Assembly (NCBI GenBank): GCA_022845955.1
Contig: AP025576.1
Coordinates: forward strand, 1,736,001 to 1,800,000
DNA: 64,000 bases
Source: Lachnospiraceae bacterium
Lineage (GTDB): Bacteria; Bacillota; Clostridia; Lachnospirales; Lachnospiraceae
Direction: 5' to 3'
Shown here piece after piece: positions 54,303 through 63,414 of this stretch. The notes beneath the pieces were generated by a model. It saw only the letters and a list, made by a program, of their open reading frames with translations, was not told the DNA's origin and searched no databases. A program made the position numbers and the translations under genes. Each line of letters opens with the position of its first letter. Position 1 is the first letter of the stretch.

Positions 54303-55292
54303 GTGAGAATACCGGATACGATGAAAGCGTGGGTTTTATATGAGAAAGAAAAACTGAAACTTGCGCAGATACCGGTGCCTGTACCGGGGCCGGAGCAGGT
54401 TCTGGTGAAAATTGACAGAGGATGTATATGCAACGGATCGGATCCGGGCATTTTTCATGGGCACGAGGCTTATACACCGCCGCTTGTTTTCGGACATGAG
54501 GCCAGCGGCCGGATTGTTGCAAAAGGCGGCTGTGTATCGGATTTTTCTGTAGGGGACCGGGTATGTTGGTGGTTTGAGGGGGGAGCATTTGCACAGTATC
54601 AGACGGTTACGCCCAAAAATGCGGCGATGTTCCGGGTGCCGGACACGATAAGCCTTGATGAGGCACCTGTGCTGGAGCTGGTATTGGCATCCTGCAGGGC
54701 CTTGATGGAAAATAAACCGAAAACGAGGATGACAAGCCTGGCAATCTGCGGGCTTGGCCCCAGCGGGCTTGTTTTAATGCAATATGCCAAAGCGCTTGGT
54801 TATGGACATGTTATCGGCTGGGATTTATACGAATCCAGAAGAAAGCTGGCTCTTGCACTCGGCGCAGATGAGGTATATGATCCCCGGAAACTGACGAAGG
54901 AAATCGTGGAGACAATACCTGGGTCAGATATCGGAGTGCTCATGATGGGGGATGACCTTCTGCCTGAAGAACCAACTGTAACACTGTTTCTCAGGACGAT
55001 CAGACATGGCGGACGGGTGGTTTCCTATGGACATCCGGAAAAAGGATGCCGCTTTTCCCCTTATGTTTTTCAATCCCGGGATCTATGTATGACGGGGCCT
55101 GTTAACGACATGAAGGTAGTGCGGGAAGAAGGAAAACAGGTGATGCAAATGGTGGAAGAGGGGAAAATACGCATCACGCCGCTAATTACTAAAAACATAT
55201 ATTTTGAAGATTTTTATCCGGCATTTGTGCAGCTTCTGGAAAAACCGGAGGAACAAATCAAAGTTATTTTGAAATGGAGAGAGGACATGTAA
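54303..55292 (+). CDS. Zinc-type (MDR) sugar/polyol dehydrogenase
   Basis: A 329-residue medium-chain dehydrogenase. The N-terminal catalytic domain has the zinc Cys in CICNGSDPG and GHE in VFGHEASGRIV. The Rossmann domain has ICGLGPSGLVLMQYAKALGY for NAD(P). The four-Cys structural zinc loop of classical alcohol dehydrogenases is absent. Members oxidise a sugar or sugar alcohol hydroxyl. The start is GTG 54303, with GGAGGG 5 bases before it. It follows the receptor by 26 bases and lies upstream of an isomerase and a second dehydrogenase, so the three may form one pathway. Confidence 0.85.
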   Translation: MRIPDTMKAWVLYEKEKLKLAQIPVPVPGPEQVLVKIDRGCICNGSDPGIFHGHEAYTPPLVFGHEASGRIVAKGGCVSDFSVGDRVCWWFEGGAFAQYQTVTPKNAAMFRVPDTISLDEAPVLELVLASCRALMENKPKTRMTSLAICGLGPSGLVLMQYAKALGYGHVIGWDLYESRRKLALALGADEVYDPRKLTKEIVETIPGSDIGVLMMGDDLLPEEPTVTLFLRTIRHGGRVVSYGHPEKGCRFSPYVFQSRDLCMTGPVNDMKVVREEGKQVMQMVEEGKIRITPLITKNIYFEDFYPAFVQLLEKPEEQIKVILKWREDM

Positions 55293-55350
55293 ACATTGTT
55301 TGCAGCCGCAGCCTGGCAGATGGTCGGGAAGGGATTGGAAGGCAGAAAAT

Positions 55351-56223
55351 ATGGAACTTGGAATATCAGGACAGGCGTTGGGAGAAGTGATGTCCTTCGG
55401 GGATATTGTGGATATCGGAAAAAAATATGGAATCAGGCATTTTGAGCTGTGGCCGTGCAATGTGCCGGGAAGCGGTTTCGGATACCGGGATCGGGATATT
55501 GCCGCCATTCAGAAAATCAGAGATGAAAAAAGTATTAGGATAGACTGTGTGACATTAGAGGCTGCGTTCAGCAGGAAAGCTGTTGAAACACCGGAGTTTT
55601 ACATCGGCCTTCTAAAGGGGGCCATTGATGCGGCAAAGGCGGTTGGAGCCAGGCTTGTCAATCACTATTGTTATTTTATCAACATGGAAGAAGCCCCGGA
55701 TTTTTCCCGTATGGACGCATTCTGGAAACAGCCGCTGGCTTATGCGAAGGAGAAGGGGATCACACTGGTGCTGGAGAACGAGGCGCATGATGCAACCAGA
55801 AGGCCGGAGCTTATGAGGGCAATTATGGAGCATTACGGAGATGAGGCATTTCTCACTAATTTTGATGCCGCCAATTACTTTCAGGCCGGTGCGGAAGCCT
55901 TCCCGGCAGGTTATGAAATCCTGAAGCCCTATATCGGTTATATTCACCTTAAAAATGCATGTCTGCACCGGGAGGGCGCCGGACAGCCAAAGGAGAACAG
56001 GGGCGCACCAATGTCAGGGATATTTGCCCCTGCGTTGGTTCAATATGCTCCGATTCCTGAGGGAAGTGTCAATATTGCCGGTTTTTTGACCGCTGTGGAA
56101 AAGGACGGCCTTTACAAAGGAACTTGTACTCTGGAACCGCATACACAGCCGGAATGTGTGGAAAGTTTTTATGAGAAGGAAAGCGCATGGCTAAGAGAAA
56201 AGGGTTACTTTACCGGTTTGTGA
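55351..56223 (+). CDS. Sugar phosphate isomerase/epimerase-like TIM barrel protein
   Basis: A 290-residue protein of the xylose isomerase-like (AP endonuclease 2) fold. Metal-site residues expected for this fold are seen as Glu in LVLENEAHDATRR, Asp in TNFDAANYFQAG, His in YIHLKNACL and Glu near the end in TLEPHTQPE. It would isomerise or epimerise a sugar, or eliminate from a keto-sugar, in the cytoplasm. The start at 55351 has GGAAGG before it; the longer frame starts with TTG and lacks a site. It lies between the two dehydrogenases of the operon. Confidence 0.85.
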   Translation: MELGISGQALGEVMSFGDIVDIGKKYGIRHFELWPCNVPGSGFGYRDRDIAAIQKIRDEKSIRIDCVTLEAAFSRKAVETPEFYIGLLKGAIDAAKAVGARLVNHYCYFINMEEAPDFSRMDAFWKQPLAYAKEKGITLVLENEAHDATRRPELMRAIMEHYGDEAFLTNFDAANYFQAGAEAFPAGYEILKPYIGYIHLKNACLHREGAGQPKENRGAPMSGIFAPALVQYAPIPEGSVNIAGFLTAVEKDGLYKGTCTLEPHTQPECVESFYEKESAWLREKGYFTGL

Positions 56224-56282
56224 GCTGATGTGTTGTCACAAAACCATTTCACATTTCTATGGAAACGGAGGAAGAAAAAGTA

Positions 56283-57320
56283 ATGTTGGCAGCAGTAGTG
56301 AAGAAGCCGGGAGAGCTTGTAATTGAGCAGGTGGAAAAACCGGAGCCAAAGTCCCGCCAGTTTGTGATAAGAACATTAGCGGCGTCCATATGCAATGCAA
56401 CCGACAATCATATCCTGGAGGGAATATTCGACGGATATCACGACCATTATCCCCAGATACTTGGTCACGAAGTATGTGGGGAGGTTACGGAATTGGGAGA
56501 GAATGTTACCGAGGTCAAAATCGGGGACAGGATCGCCATGTACACGCCTCACGGCGCTTTTGCGGAATATGTGTTGGTGGATGCGGACGGTTACGGTTAT
56601 GCCGTTGTGCCGGATAATGTGCCGGACGAAGTAGCTTCCATCTGTGAGATGTTTGACGGTGCCTTCCGCAGTACGATAGCCTGTGCGGAATTAAAACCGG
56701 GAGAAAAGGTATTGATTATAGGCGCAGGGCCGATGGGGCTGACGGCAGCAGCAGCGGCAGCGGCCTGCGGCGCCAGGGTATGTATCGTGGATTATTATGA
56801 GAACCGTCTGCAGAAGGCGCTGGAAATGGGGGCGGTCAGGGCATACAATAGAAGCCGGATGACCGGGGATGAAATCATACACGCTATCCTGAAGGATATG
56901 GGGCCGGTGGATACCGCCTGCATATGCATTGCGCTGGATGTGTCTGAGGAAAGGGATGCCTTCCATATTCCGGTGGAGGTGTTGAAGAACAATGGCAGAA
57001 TGACCGGCCTGTGCGTGGAAGTCAAGCTGGATAAACATAACCACAGGATGAATCCTTTCCACATGATAAGAAAAAACATAAAATTTAGGCATAATCTGGA
57101 GCGTCCCGGCACAATTGCCGATTTCCAGAGGGGATATGATATGGTTGGGGAAGGGAAAATTCCTATGGAGAAGCTGATTACCCACAGGATAACGCTTGAT
57201 CAGCTGCCCTGGGCGCTGGATATGTGCCATAACCACCCGGACGAATGCATTAAATTTGTGGTGTATCCCAGGATCGGATTATTATGTCCATATTCTGTTG
57301 TTGAGGTTGAAAATCCATGA
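56283..57320 (+). CDS. Zinc-type (MDR) dehydrogenase
   Basis: A 345-residue medium-chain dehydrogenase: SICNATDNHILEG with the zinc Cys, ILGHEVCGEVTELG, and NAD(P) fold IIGAGPMGLTAAAAAAACGA. It again lacks the four-Cys structural zinc loop. Sequence identity with the dehydrogenase at 54303 looks low, so they are not a recent duplication; they may act on successive intermediates. The start at 56283 is chosen because GGAGG lies 11 bases before it inside the longer frame, whose own ATG has no site. Confidence 0.85.
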   Translation: MLAAVVKKPGELVIEQVEKPEPKSRQFVIRTLAASICNATDNHILEGIFDGYHDHYPQILGHEVCGEVTELGENVTEVKIGDRIAMYTPHGAFAEYVLVDADGYGYAVVPDNVPDEVASICEMFDGAFRSTIACAELKPGEKVLIIGAGPMGLTAAAAAAACGARVCIVDYYENRLQKALEMGAVRAYNRSRMTGDEIIHAILKDMGPVDTACICIALDVSEERDAFHIPVEVLKNNGRMTGLCVEVKLDKHNHRMNPFHMIRKNIKFRHNLERPGTIADFQRGYDMVGEGKIPMEKLITHRITLDQLPWALDMCHNHPDECIKFVVYPRIGLLCPYSVVEVENP

Positions 57321-57441
57321 TATGCTAAAAACAGTAGATTTGGCGGTGGTGTTTGTTTGGTATCAGGGCATAGCTGCCGGGTCAGTTACCTGACATGGGG
57401 AAAGAAAATCATGGATTGAGCGGATGGCAGAGGGGCGGAGA

Positions 57442-59706
57442 ATGAAAAAGCTTAGAAAACATATGGTGAATAACAGGATTTTATATCGGATGATCGCCGT
57501 TTACACATTGGTGTGTACCGTAATTATCCTGCTGATGACAACATTAATGTATAATGTGCTCAGTAAAGAGATAAAAAATGAAATTTATCTGTTCCAGGAG
57601 CAGAGTCTGAAGCAGGTTGCAAATACGGTGAGTTTTCGGGCAGAGTATGTAAACTATCTGATGCTTCAGATACAACAGGATAAATTGACGTCCCAATTGT
57701 TCTATACCTCTGAACAGGATGCGGCGGTGAAATCCCTGGAGGCTGTGAAAGAACTGAGGTATAAAGTAAAACAGCTGCATTCTATATACATTTATAATGA
57801 ATACGATAATCTGATTTATTATTCAGGGGAAAACCAGCTGCCGGCCATCAGCAAACGTGATTTTTTTGAAGATCAGGGCTTTGTGGAAATGCTGGATAAC
57901 ATCAGCGCATATTCCAAATACACCCCATTCTTACGGAGGCTGGCGGTGGAAACGCCGGACGGGAAAAAATATGAGACGTATGTGTATACATATCTTCTGT
58001 ATGATACCTATAGTTCGGGAAGCATTAAAAATATTATGGCTTTCAATTTTCATCTCGGCTGGATGCAGGATGCACTGGAGTTTATTACAGACGGGGAAAG
58101 CACAGCGGAACATATCTGGATTGTGGACGGTGAACGCAGGGCTGTGTATACCGAGACAGGAGAAGCGATCGGACAGACCTTTGACAGTACCCTGCTGCCG
58201 GATGTGATTTATGAGAAAGAATCAGGATATCTGATTACGGGAGAGGGCAGCGCGAAAAAGATGATGGTATATGCGAATCCCTCCCACAACGGTTATGAAA
58301 ACTGGACTTTTATATCCTGGACCGACTATTCCTCTCTGATGAGTCCGCTCAACAGCATCAGAAGAATGATTTATATGATATGTTTTTTGGCGTTTTTGTT
58401 CAGCACGGCAGTCATTGTCATGTTATCCAGGGCTCTCTATGCCCCGGTGCGTAAGACAATTGATCGGGTGGTGGTCCTGGAGGAAGAACAGCAGAAGAAA
58501 CGGAAGCTTGAAAAAATGTTGTTTTTCAGAAAGCTGTTTCTTGGAAATGTTGCGGATGATATTAAGGTTATCAGAGAGCAATTCGAAAAACATCAGATTG
58601 TAAGCCAGACAGGCGGCGAGATTCGGGTAGTCCTTCTTTCCGTCGATTATCTGAACAGCTATCTGCGGCAGGTGGAAAATGGCCAGGAGGAACTGGAAGG
58701 CATCATGGACAGACTGATTCATGATCGGTTTGAAAGCATTTACGGATCTGTGATCTATGTAAGAATGCAGGATGGAAGGTGGGCGCTTTGCCTGCCGGCG
58801 GCGGATAAAGAAAATAAGCTGGATGAGATTTTCAAAAGAATAAACGACGATCTGGAGGCGGGTTTTGGTATTACGGTCAGTATGTCGGTAAGCGGTATTG
58901 GCCATTCCGTGAGGGATATTCCCTTTTTATATTCCGAAGCCCTGGATATCCATTCCTATTTATATCTGTGGGGAGAAAAACGCCTGATTACGGATGAAGA
59001 TATAAAGGATCAGGGAAAAGGCAAATTTGATTACCCCCACGAGACGGAAAAGAAGCTGCTGGGGAGCCTGTTTGCGGGAAAATATGAGGAAACTGTAGAA
59101 GCATATAATGAGTTTGTGGAAAAGATACATCTGTATACTGTGGAGGAAATTAAACTTTCCTTTATGCTGCTCGCATATGCGGTCAAAAAGGCCTCCCATA
59201 AATCCATTGCTGAGACATCCACCATACTTTTGGAGTTTGATAAATTTTATAAGAGACTGCAGGGCGCAGGTACGATTGATGAAGTGCATCATTTGTTTTT
59301 GCATCTGTTTGACGAGATAGTGGACAAATTGAAGATTTACTCTAAGGAAAGGCATGATCAGCTGATTGCCCAGATCAAAGCTTTTGTAAATGATAATTTT
59401 GGTGATACCAATCTGTCAATGAACCAGGTATCTGATCATGTAAATATGTCGGCCGCGTATCTGGGCAGGCTTTTCAAGCAGGCTTCCGGCATTACCTTTA
59501 CGGAATATCTGACCAGGTTCCGGCTGGATGCCGCTTGTGATCTTTTGAAAAACACGGATATGACGGTAAATGATATTTCGAATGAAGTAGGATTCACAAA
59601 CAGCTCTTATTTCTATATTATATTCAAAAAGAATTTGGAATGTACGCCCAACCAGTACAGAAAACAGTGCGGAAGAGGCGTTGCGGAAGAAGGAGCAAAT
59701 GAGTAA
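57442..59706 (+). CDS. Membrane-anchored AraC family regulator with extracytoplasmic sensor
   Basis: A 754-residue regulator of the same type as that at 28526. Membrane segments lie at about 15-40 (RMIAVYTLVCTVIILLMTTL) and about 310-330 (MIYMICFLAFLFSTAVIVML), enclosing an outside sensor domain. The C-terminal AraC domain has NLSMNQVSDHVNMSAAYLGR and VNDISNEVGFTNSSYFYIIF. It lies between the metabolic genes and the second receptor and probably switches this locus on when the glycan is sensed outside. The ATG at 57442 has GAGGGG in front; the ATG 18 bases earlier has a poor site. Confidence 0.88.
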   Translation: MKKLRKHMVNNRILYRMIAVYTLVCTVIILLMTTLMYNVLSKEIKNEIYLFQEQSLKQVANTVSFRAEYVNYLMLQIQQDKLTSQLFYTSEQDAAVKSLEAVKELRYKVKQLHSIYIYNEYDNLIYYSGENQLPAISKRDFFEDQGFVEMLDNISAYSKYTPFLRRLAVETPDGKKYETYVYTYLLYDTYSSGSIKNIMAFNFHLGWMQDALEFITDGESTAEHIWIVDGERRAVYTETGEAIGQTFDSTLLPDVIYEKESGYLITGEGSAKKMMVYANPSHNGYENWTFISWTDYSSLMSPLNSIRRMIYMICFLAFLFSTAVIVMLSRALYAPVRKTIDRVVVLEEEQQKKRKLEKMLFFRKLFLGNVADDIKVIREQFEKHQIVSQTGGEIRVVLLSVDYLNSYLRQVENGQEELEGIMDRLIHDRFESIYGSVIYVRMQDGRWALCLPAADKENKLDEIFKRINDDLEAGFGITVSMSVSGIGHSVRDIPFLYSEALDIHSYLYLWGEKRLITDEDIKDQGKGKFDYPHETEKKLLGSLFAGKYEETVEAYNEFVEKIHLYTVEEIKLSFMLLAYAVKKASHKSIAETSTILLEFDKFYKRLQGAGTIDEVHHLFLHLFDEIVDKLKIYSKERHDQLIAQIKAFVNDNFGDTNLSMNQVSDHVNMSAAYLGRLFKQASGITFTEYLTRFRLDAACDLLKNTDMTVNDISNEVGFTNSSYFYIIFKKNLECTPNQYRKQCGRGVAEEGANE

Positions 59707-59756
59707 GAACAGTTTAAGGAAAAAATACTATTTTTTTATTGTGAGAGGATAATTAT

Positions 59757-61358
59757 ATGAAATTTAGAAAATTTACAGCGCTATTGGTAACTGCATGCAT
59801 GGGGGCAGCGCTCCTTTCAGGCTGCGGAAGCGGACAGACCTCTGCCAGCCAGGACGGCTCAAAGGCAGAAAGCGCCGCGCCGGCTGGAAACACTGCGGAT
59901 GAAGCGTCATCGGAGGCAGATACGACAGCTTCTGAGGTGGATATCAGCGAGCATGTTGTTCTGACCATGTACTGCATCGGTGATGAGGGCGGTATTTACG
60001 CAGAGGATCATATAAAGAAGCTTAATGAAGTGCTGACTGAGAAGATCAATGCGTCTATTGAGCCTATCATGGTATCCTGGGGGGATTATTCCACGAAGCT
60101 GCCTATGGTATGGGCGAGCGGCGAGGCTTATGATCTGACTTATACCTCCAATTGGACCGACTATTATCTGGAAGCAGAAAAAGGGGCCTTCATGGACATT
60201 ACGGAACTGTTCCCGAAATATGCCCCGCTGACATATGCGGAATGCGAAGCACGTGACGCCCTGGAATCAACCAAGGTAGACGGCAGGCTGTACATGGTTC
60301 CCAAGGACAGCAAAGAATATACTGCATTCATGTATAACTACAGAGAAGACCTGCGCAAAAAATATAACTGCCCTGAAATCACAGACATGGAATCCTTTGA
60401 GACCTATCTGCAGGCCATCAAGGACAATGAGCCTGGTTTAATGCCTCTGGGCAACAGCGCGACCTTTGAGCTGTTCACACAGAATTTCCTGACGGAACAG
60501 GACTGGTCCAGGCCGGTTGAATTAAATAATGGAGGTATTTTCTGCTATAATCATGAGGATCCGACCAAGGTATTTAACCTGATTGAAACTCCGGAATATG
60601 AAGAATACATAAAAAAATGCAGAGAGTATTATGAATCGGGCTTCTGGTCCCAGAGCGTCATGGCGGAAACCACAGCCCCGAAGGAAAACTTCATCGCCGG
60701 CAAGACTTCCGTATATCTTGGAAACGATGCAAACAGCAACGGTGTTTTCCAGGAGGTTACCGCACAGCATCCCGATTGGGAAATCGGAATTTTCTGCTCC
60801 GAACTGGCCCTGGGAACCAAGGCCGAACGCATTGCCCCTTCCAACAATGGTGTGGCAGTTGGCGCATACAGTAAAAACCCGGAAAGGGCGCTGATGTTTA
60901 TAGAGCTTTGCTACCAGGATGAAGAGGTGTATGATATTTTGATGAACGGCCTGGAAGGGATTACTTACGAGGCTGATAAAACCAATATGACCAAATGGAT
61001 TCCCGAAGGCGTGAATGCAGGTGACACCGCACTGAAGAATTTGGGTATGGGTTTTGGTACTGTTAAATTCGAACTCGGTTCTTTAAATGACAGCCCTCTG
61101 GTAGAAAGCACGGAGGAGGAAATGGACAAAGTTTCTTTCGTACCTGCCCTGGCAGGCTTCTCCGTGGATCAGAGCAATATCTCGGCCGAGCTGGCGGCGT
61201 TGAAGAGCATCAGTGATGAATATAAGGTTCCGCTTGAAAAGGGTGTTATTGATCCGGAAGAAGGTCTGGCAGAGCTGCGCAAGAAGATGACGGATGCGGG
61301 TGCAGACAAAGTTATGGAAGAAATTAACAGGCAAATCGCGGAATATCTGGCCCAATAA
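59757..61358 (+). CDS. Extracellular sugar-binding lipoprotein (LplA-like), copy 2
   Basis: A 533-residue receptor with lipobox LSGC (Cys23) and a linker to about residue 60, then the domain SEHVVLTMYCIGDEGGIYAE. It matches the copy at 52684 along its whole length (TEKINASIEPIMVSWGDYST, PLTYAECEARDALE, then the same tail EEINRQIAEYLAQ). No second permease pair accompanies it, so it probably feeds the same channel with a related ligand, or serves as signal for the regulator. It has a weak GAGAGGA site before the ATG. Confidence 0.92.
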   Translation: MKFRKFTALLVTACMGAALLSGCGSGQTSASQDGSKAESAAPAGNTADEASSEADTTASEVDISEHVVLTMYCIGDEGGIYAEDHIKKLNEVLTEKINASIEPIMVSWGDYSTKLPMVWASGEAYDLTYTSNWTDYYLEAEKGAFMDITELFPKYAPLTYAECEARDALESTKVDGRLYMVPKDSKEYTAFMYNYREDLRKKYNCPEITDMESFETYLQAIKDNEPGLMPLGNSATFELFTQNFLTEQDWSRPVELNNGGIFCYNHEDPTKVFNLIETPEYEEYIKKCREYYESGFWSQSVMAETTAPKENFIAGKTSVYLGNDANSNGVFQEVTAQHPDWEIGIFCSELALGTKAERIAPSNNGVAVGAYSKNPERALMFIELCYQDEEVYDILMNGLEGITYEADKTNMTKWIPEGVNAGDTALKNLGMGFGTVKFELGSLNDSPLVESTEEEMDKVSFVPALAGFSVDQSNISAELAALKSISDEYKVPLEKGVIDPEEGLAELRKKMTDAGADKVMEEINRQIAEYLAQ

Positions 61359-61426
61359 AAAAATCATTGCCTGCATAAAGTGTAAGACCAATATAAGCAA
61401 TGGAACAAAAAATGGGGGTAAGTAAT

Positions 61427-61458
61427 AATGCAGCAGTCCGGCTTCGGACTGCTGCATT
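61427..61458. terminator. Bidirectional hairpin terminator
   Basis: Perfect 14-bp stem aatgcagcagtccg / cggactgctgcatt with loop GCTT between the converging receptor (+) and oxidoreductase (-) genes. Confidence 0.75.
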
Positions 61459-61483
61459 TACTATGAGAAATGATAGGAGGCCT

Positions 61484-63388
61484 TCAGAGCCGGCTGCAAA
61501 AATATTTTTTACCGTTCAGGGCCGCCTGGTAATAGGCGTTGTGCTCCGGTTCCTTTGTTATCCTGCGTATGTAGCTTTCGTCGTCCAGGGCCGCGTGCAG
61601 GGCGGTTCTGATCGGCTCACGGCATTCCTCATGCGCCTGCGCTATCTTCACCAGCGCCGCCACCGCGTGGGAAAAATGCTGATAGTATACGGAATTTTGT
61701 TCTTTTACAATAGAAAATTCATAACACGGCTCCAGAAGCTGGTGGTATATGGGATTTTCAAATTCTTCGGGAAGAAGGATGTTCAGCAGTTCTTCCACAA
61801 TACCTTTATCCTTCATATTTCCGCACAGGCAGATAGCGATTACGCTGCGCATCTGATTGCTTCTGCGGCAGTCACGAAAATAAAAGGGTGTCCTGCGGCG
61901 GATAATTTCGCGGAGAATGGGCAGAGCCCGTTCATCTTCCATGACGCCAAGAGCAATGGCTGCGTTATAGCACAGCATTTCATCATCGGATTTGGTCATT
62001 TCATAAACCTGGTCCCCGATAACCTCCCGGCCCAGCAAATGGCAGGACCATAATGCGACGGAAGGGCGGTCTGTGGACAGAGCGTCCCTGATTTCTTCCG
62101 GCCGGGTCATCCAGGTTACAAAGCGGCGGTCATTTCCGCGGGCGGGGGTCCAGAAGGAAGGTTTCCTTGTTTCCTCCGCTTCCCAAAGTCCGCAGGAGAG
62201 CAGTTTTTCTTTTAGTGCCGGATAAGGGATCTGCATGGGGGATGCGGAACAATCCAGGGCCATGGAAGCCAGTATGCCGCAGGCTTCGCCGATACGGAAG
62301 GCGTCCGTATTCATTCGGACGGCGGAGTTGACATAGCAATCCATGGAGAGGCATCTTCCGGTGGTAATAAAACCTGTCCAGCCCTTCGGGACAACGGAAC
62401 CCACCGGAACCGGAATATATACGGTACAGGTGCTCATGTTGCAGTTTACAAACCAGTTCTGATAAGTCTTTTCATCAAAGGCGAGGTCGCTGCCGTGCTT
62501 ATCGACGTCGGAGAAGCAGCAGTAAAGTATGTTTTCCGGTTTTTCCTTATCTTCCAATACATTTTTTAAGGTAAGGGTCTGCTCGCCTTCAAAGAGCAGA
62601 CCTTCGCGGATGCCGATCAGGGGGGCAAGATAGAGAAATCTCGCCATGGGCGCAAGCGTCTTTAAATGGCTGGCATGGGCGCGGATGATGGCGTCCGTAA
62701 ACTGTTCTTCATCATACTGGTTGACATAACCGTTATCCCGGTATTCATGATATACGCCGTAACGGCCGGATACATTGCCTGCGGTGACGCTTAAGCCCCC
62801 ATCGTATTGACTTTTATCAAGATATACGCTTCTTACGCTGGAAAAGGGCTGTACGCCGTTGTCTGTGGCCCTGCCGATAAAGGTGCGGACAGGGAGAAGC
62901 CGTAGCAAATGCCCGTCGCTGGTGGCGTCCACAAGCATGCTGCATTTTATATCGGTTACCTTTGTCCCAAGACAGGCTCTCACGCCAATTACCCGGCTGG
63001 ATTCCGCATACAGTCCCACAACAATCGAAGACGTGGAAACTTCAATTCCGTTTTCCTCAAGAATTTCTCCAACGACAAGGCGTTTGGCATCCGCCATGTC
63101 ATAGAACAGCTCCCCTGCAAGGGCTGCCGTTTTTTTATCGGTTTCTTCATAGAGTCCGCCGCGGCCGCCGTAATAATAGCCGTTTACCAGCCCCTGGATA
63201 TGCATGCCGCCGCACCAGCGGGTTTTTTCCAGCAGCAGGACATTCCGGCCTTCTTTTGCGGCGGAAAGCGCGCAGTAGGTCCCGGAGGATCCGCTTCCGG
63301 CCACGATAATATCGTAAGACTGTCCCCAGACAGGTTCATCGGTTTCCTGAATACGCAAGTCTCCGTTATAAAGTTCGTAAAATTCCAT
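61484..63388 (-). CDS. FAD-dependent oxidoreductase with C-terminal HEAT-like repeats
   Basis: A 634-residue flavoprotein of the FAD_oxidored type. The dinucleotide motif is YDIIVAGSGSSGTYCALSAA at about 25-45, followed by LLLEKTRWCGGMHIQGLVNG, and a second FAD contact SMLVDATSDGHLLR. From about residue 460 the chain turns into repeated helices (LCYNAAIALGVMEDERALPI, VALWSCHLL, AVAALVKIAQAH) that look like HEAT repeats, an unusual fusion. It would oxidise or reduce a small substrate using FAD. The ATG at 63388 has AGGAG before it. It lies 26 bases after the gene ending at 63415. Confidence 0.8.
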   Translation of the reverse strand: MEFYELYNGDLRIQETDEPVWGQSYDIIVAGSGSSGTYCALSAAKEGRNVLLLEKTRWCGGMHIQGLVNGYYYGGRGGLYEETDKKTAALAGELFYDMADAKRLVVGEILEENGIEVSTSSIVVGLYAESSRVIGVRACLGTKVTDIKCSMLVDATSDGHLLRLLPVRTFIGRATDNGVQPFSSVRSVYLDKSQYDGGLSVTAGNVSGRYGVYHEYRDNGYVNQYDEEQFTDAIIRAHASHLKTLAPMARFLYLAPLIGIREGLLFEGEQTLTLKNVLEDKEKPENILYCCFSDVDKHGSDLAFDEKTYQNWFVNCNMSTCTVYIPVPVGSVVPKGWTGFITTGRCLSMDCYVNSAVRMNTDAFRIGEACGILASMALDCSASPMQIPYPALKEKLLSCGLWEAEETRKPSFWTPARGNDRRFVTWMTRPEEIRDALSTDRPSVALWSCHLLGREVIGDQVYEMTKSDDEMLCYNAAIALGVMEDERALPILREIIRRRTPFYFRDCRRSNQMRSVIAICLCGNMKDKGIVEELLNILLPEEFENPIYHQLLEPCYEFSIVKEQNSVYYQHFSHAVAALVKIAQAHEECREPIRTALHAALDDESYIRRITKEPEHNAYYQAALNGKKYFCSRL

Positions 63389-63414
63389 TATGTTCTTCTC
63401 CTCCCGGTATATGG

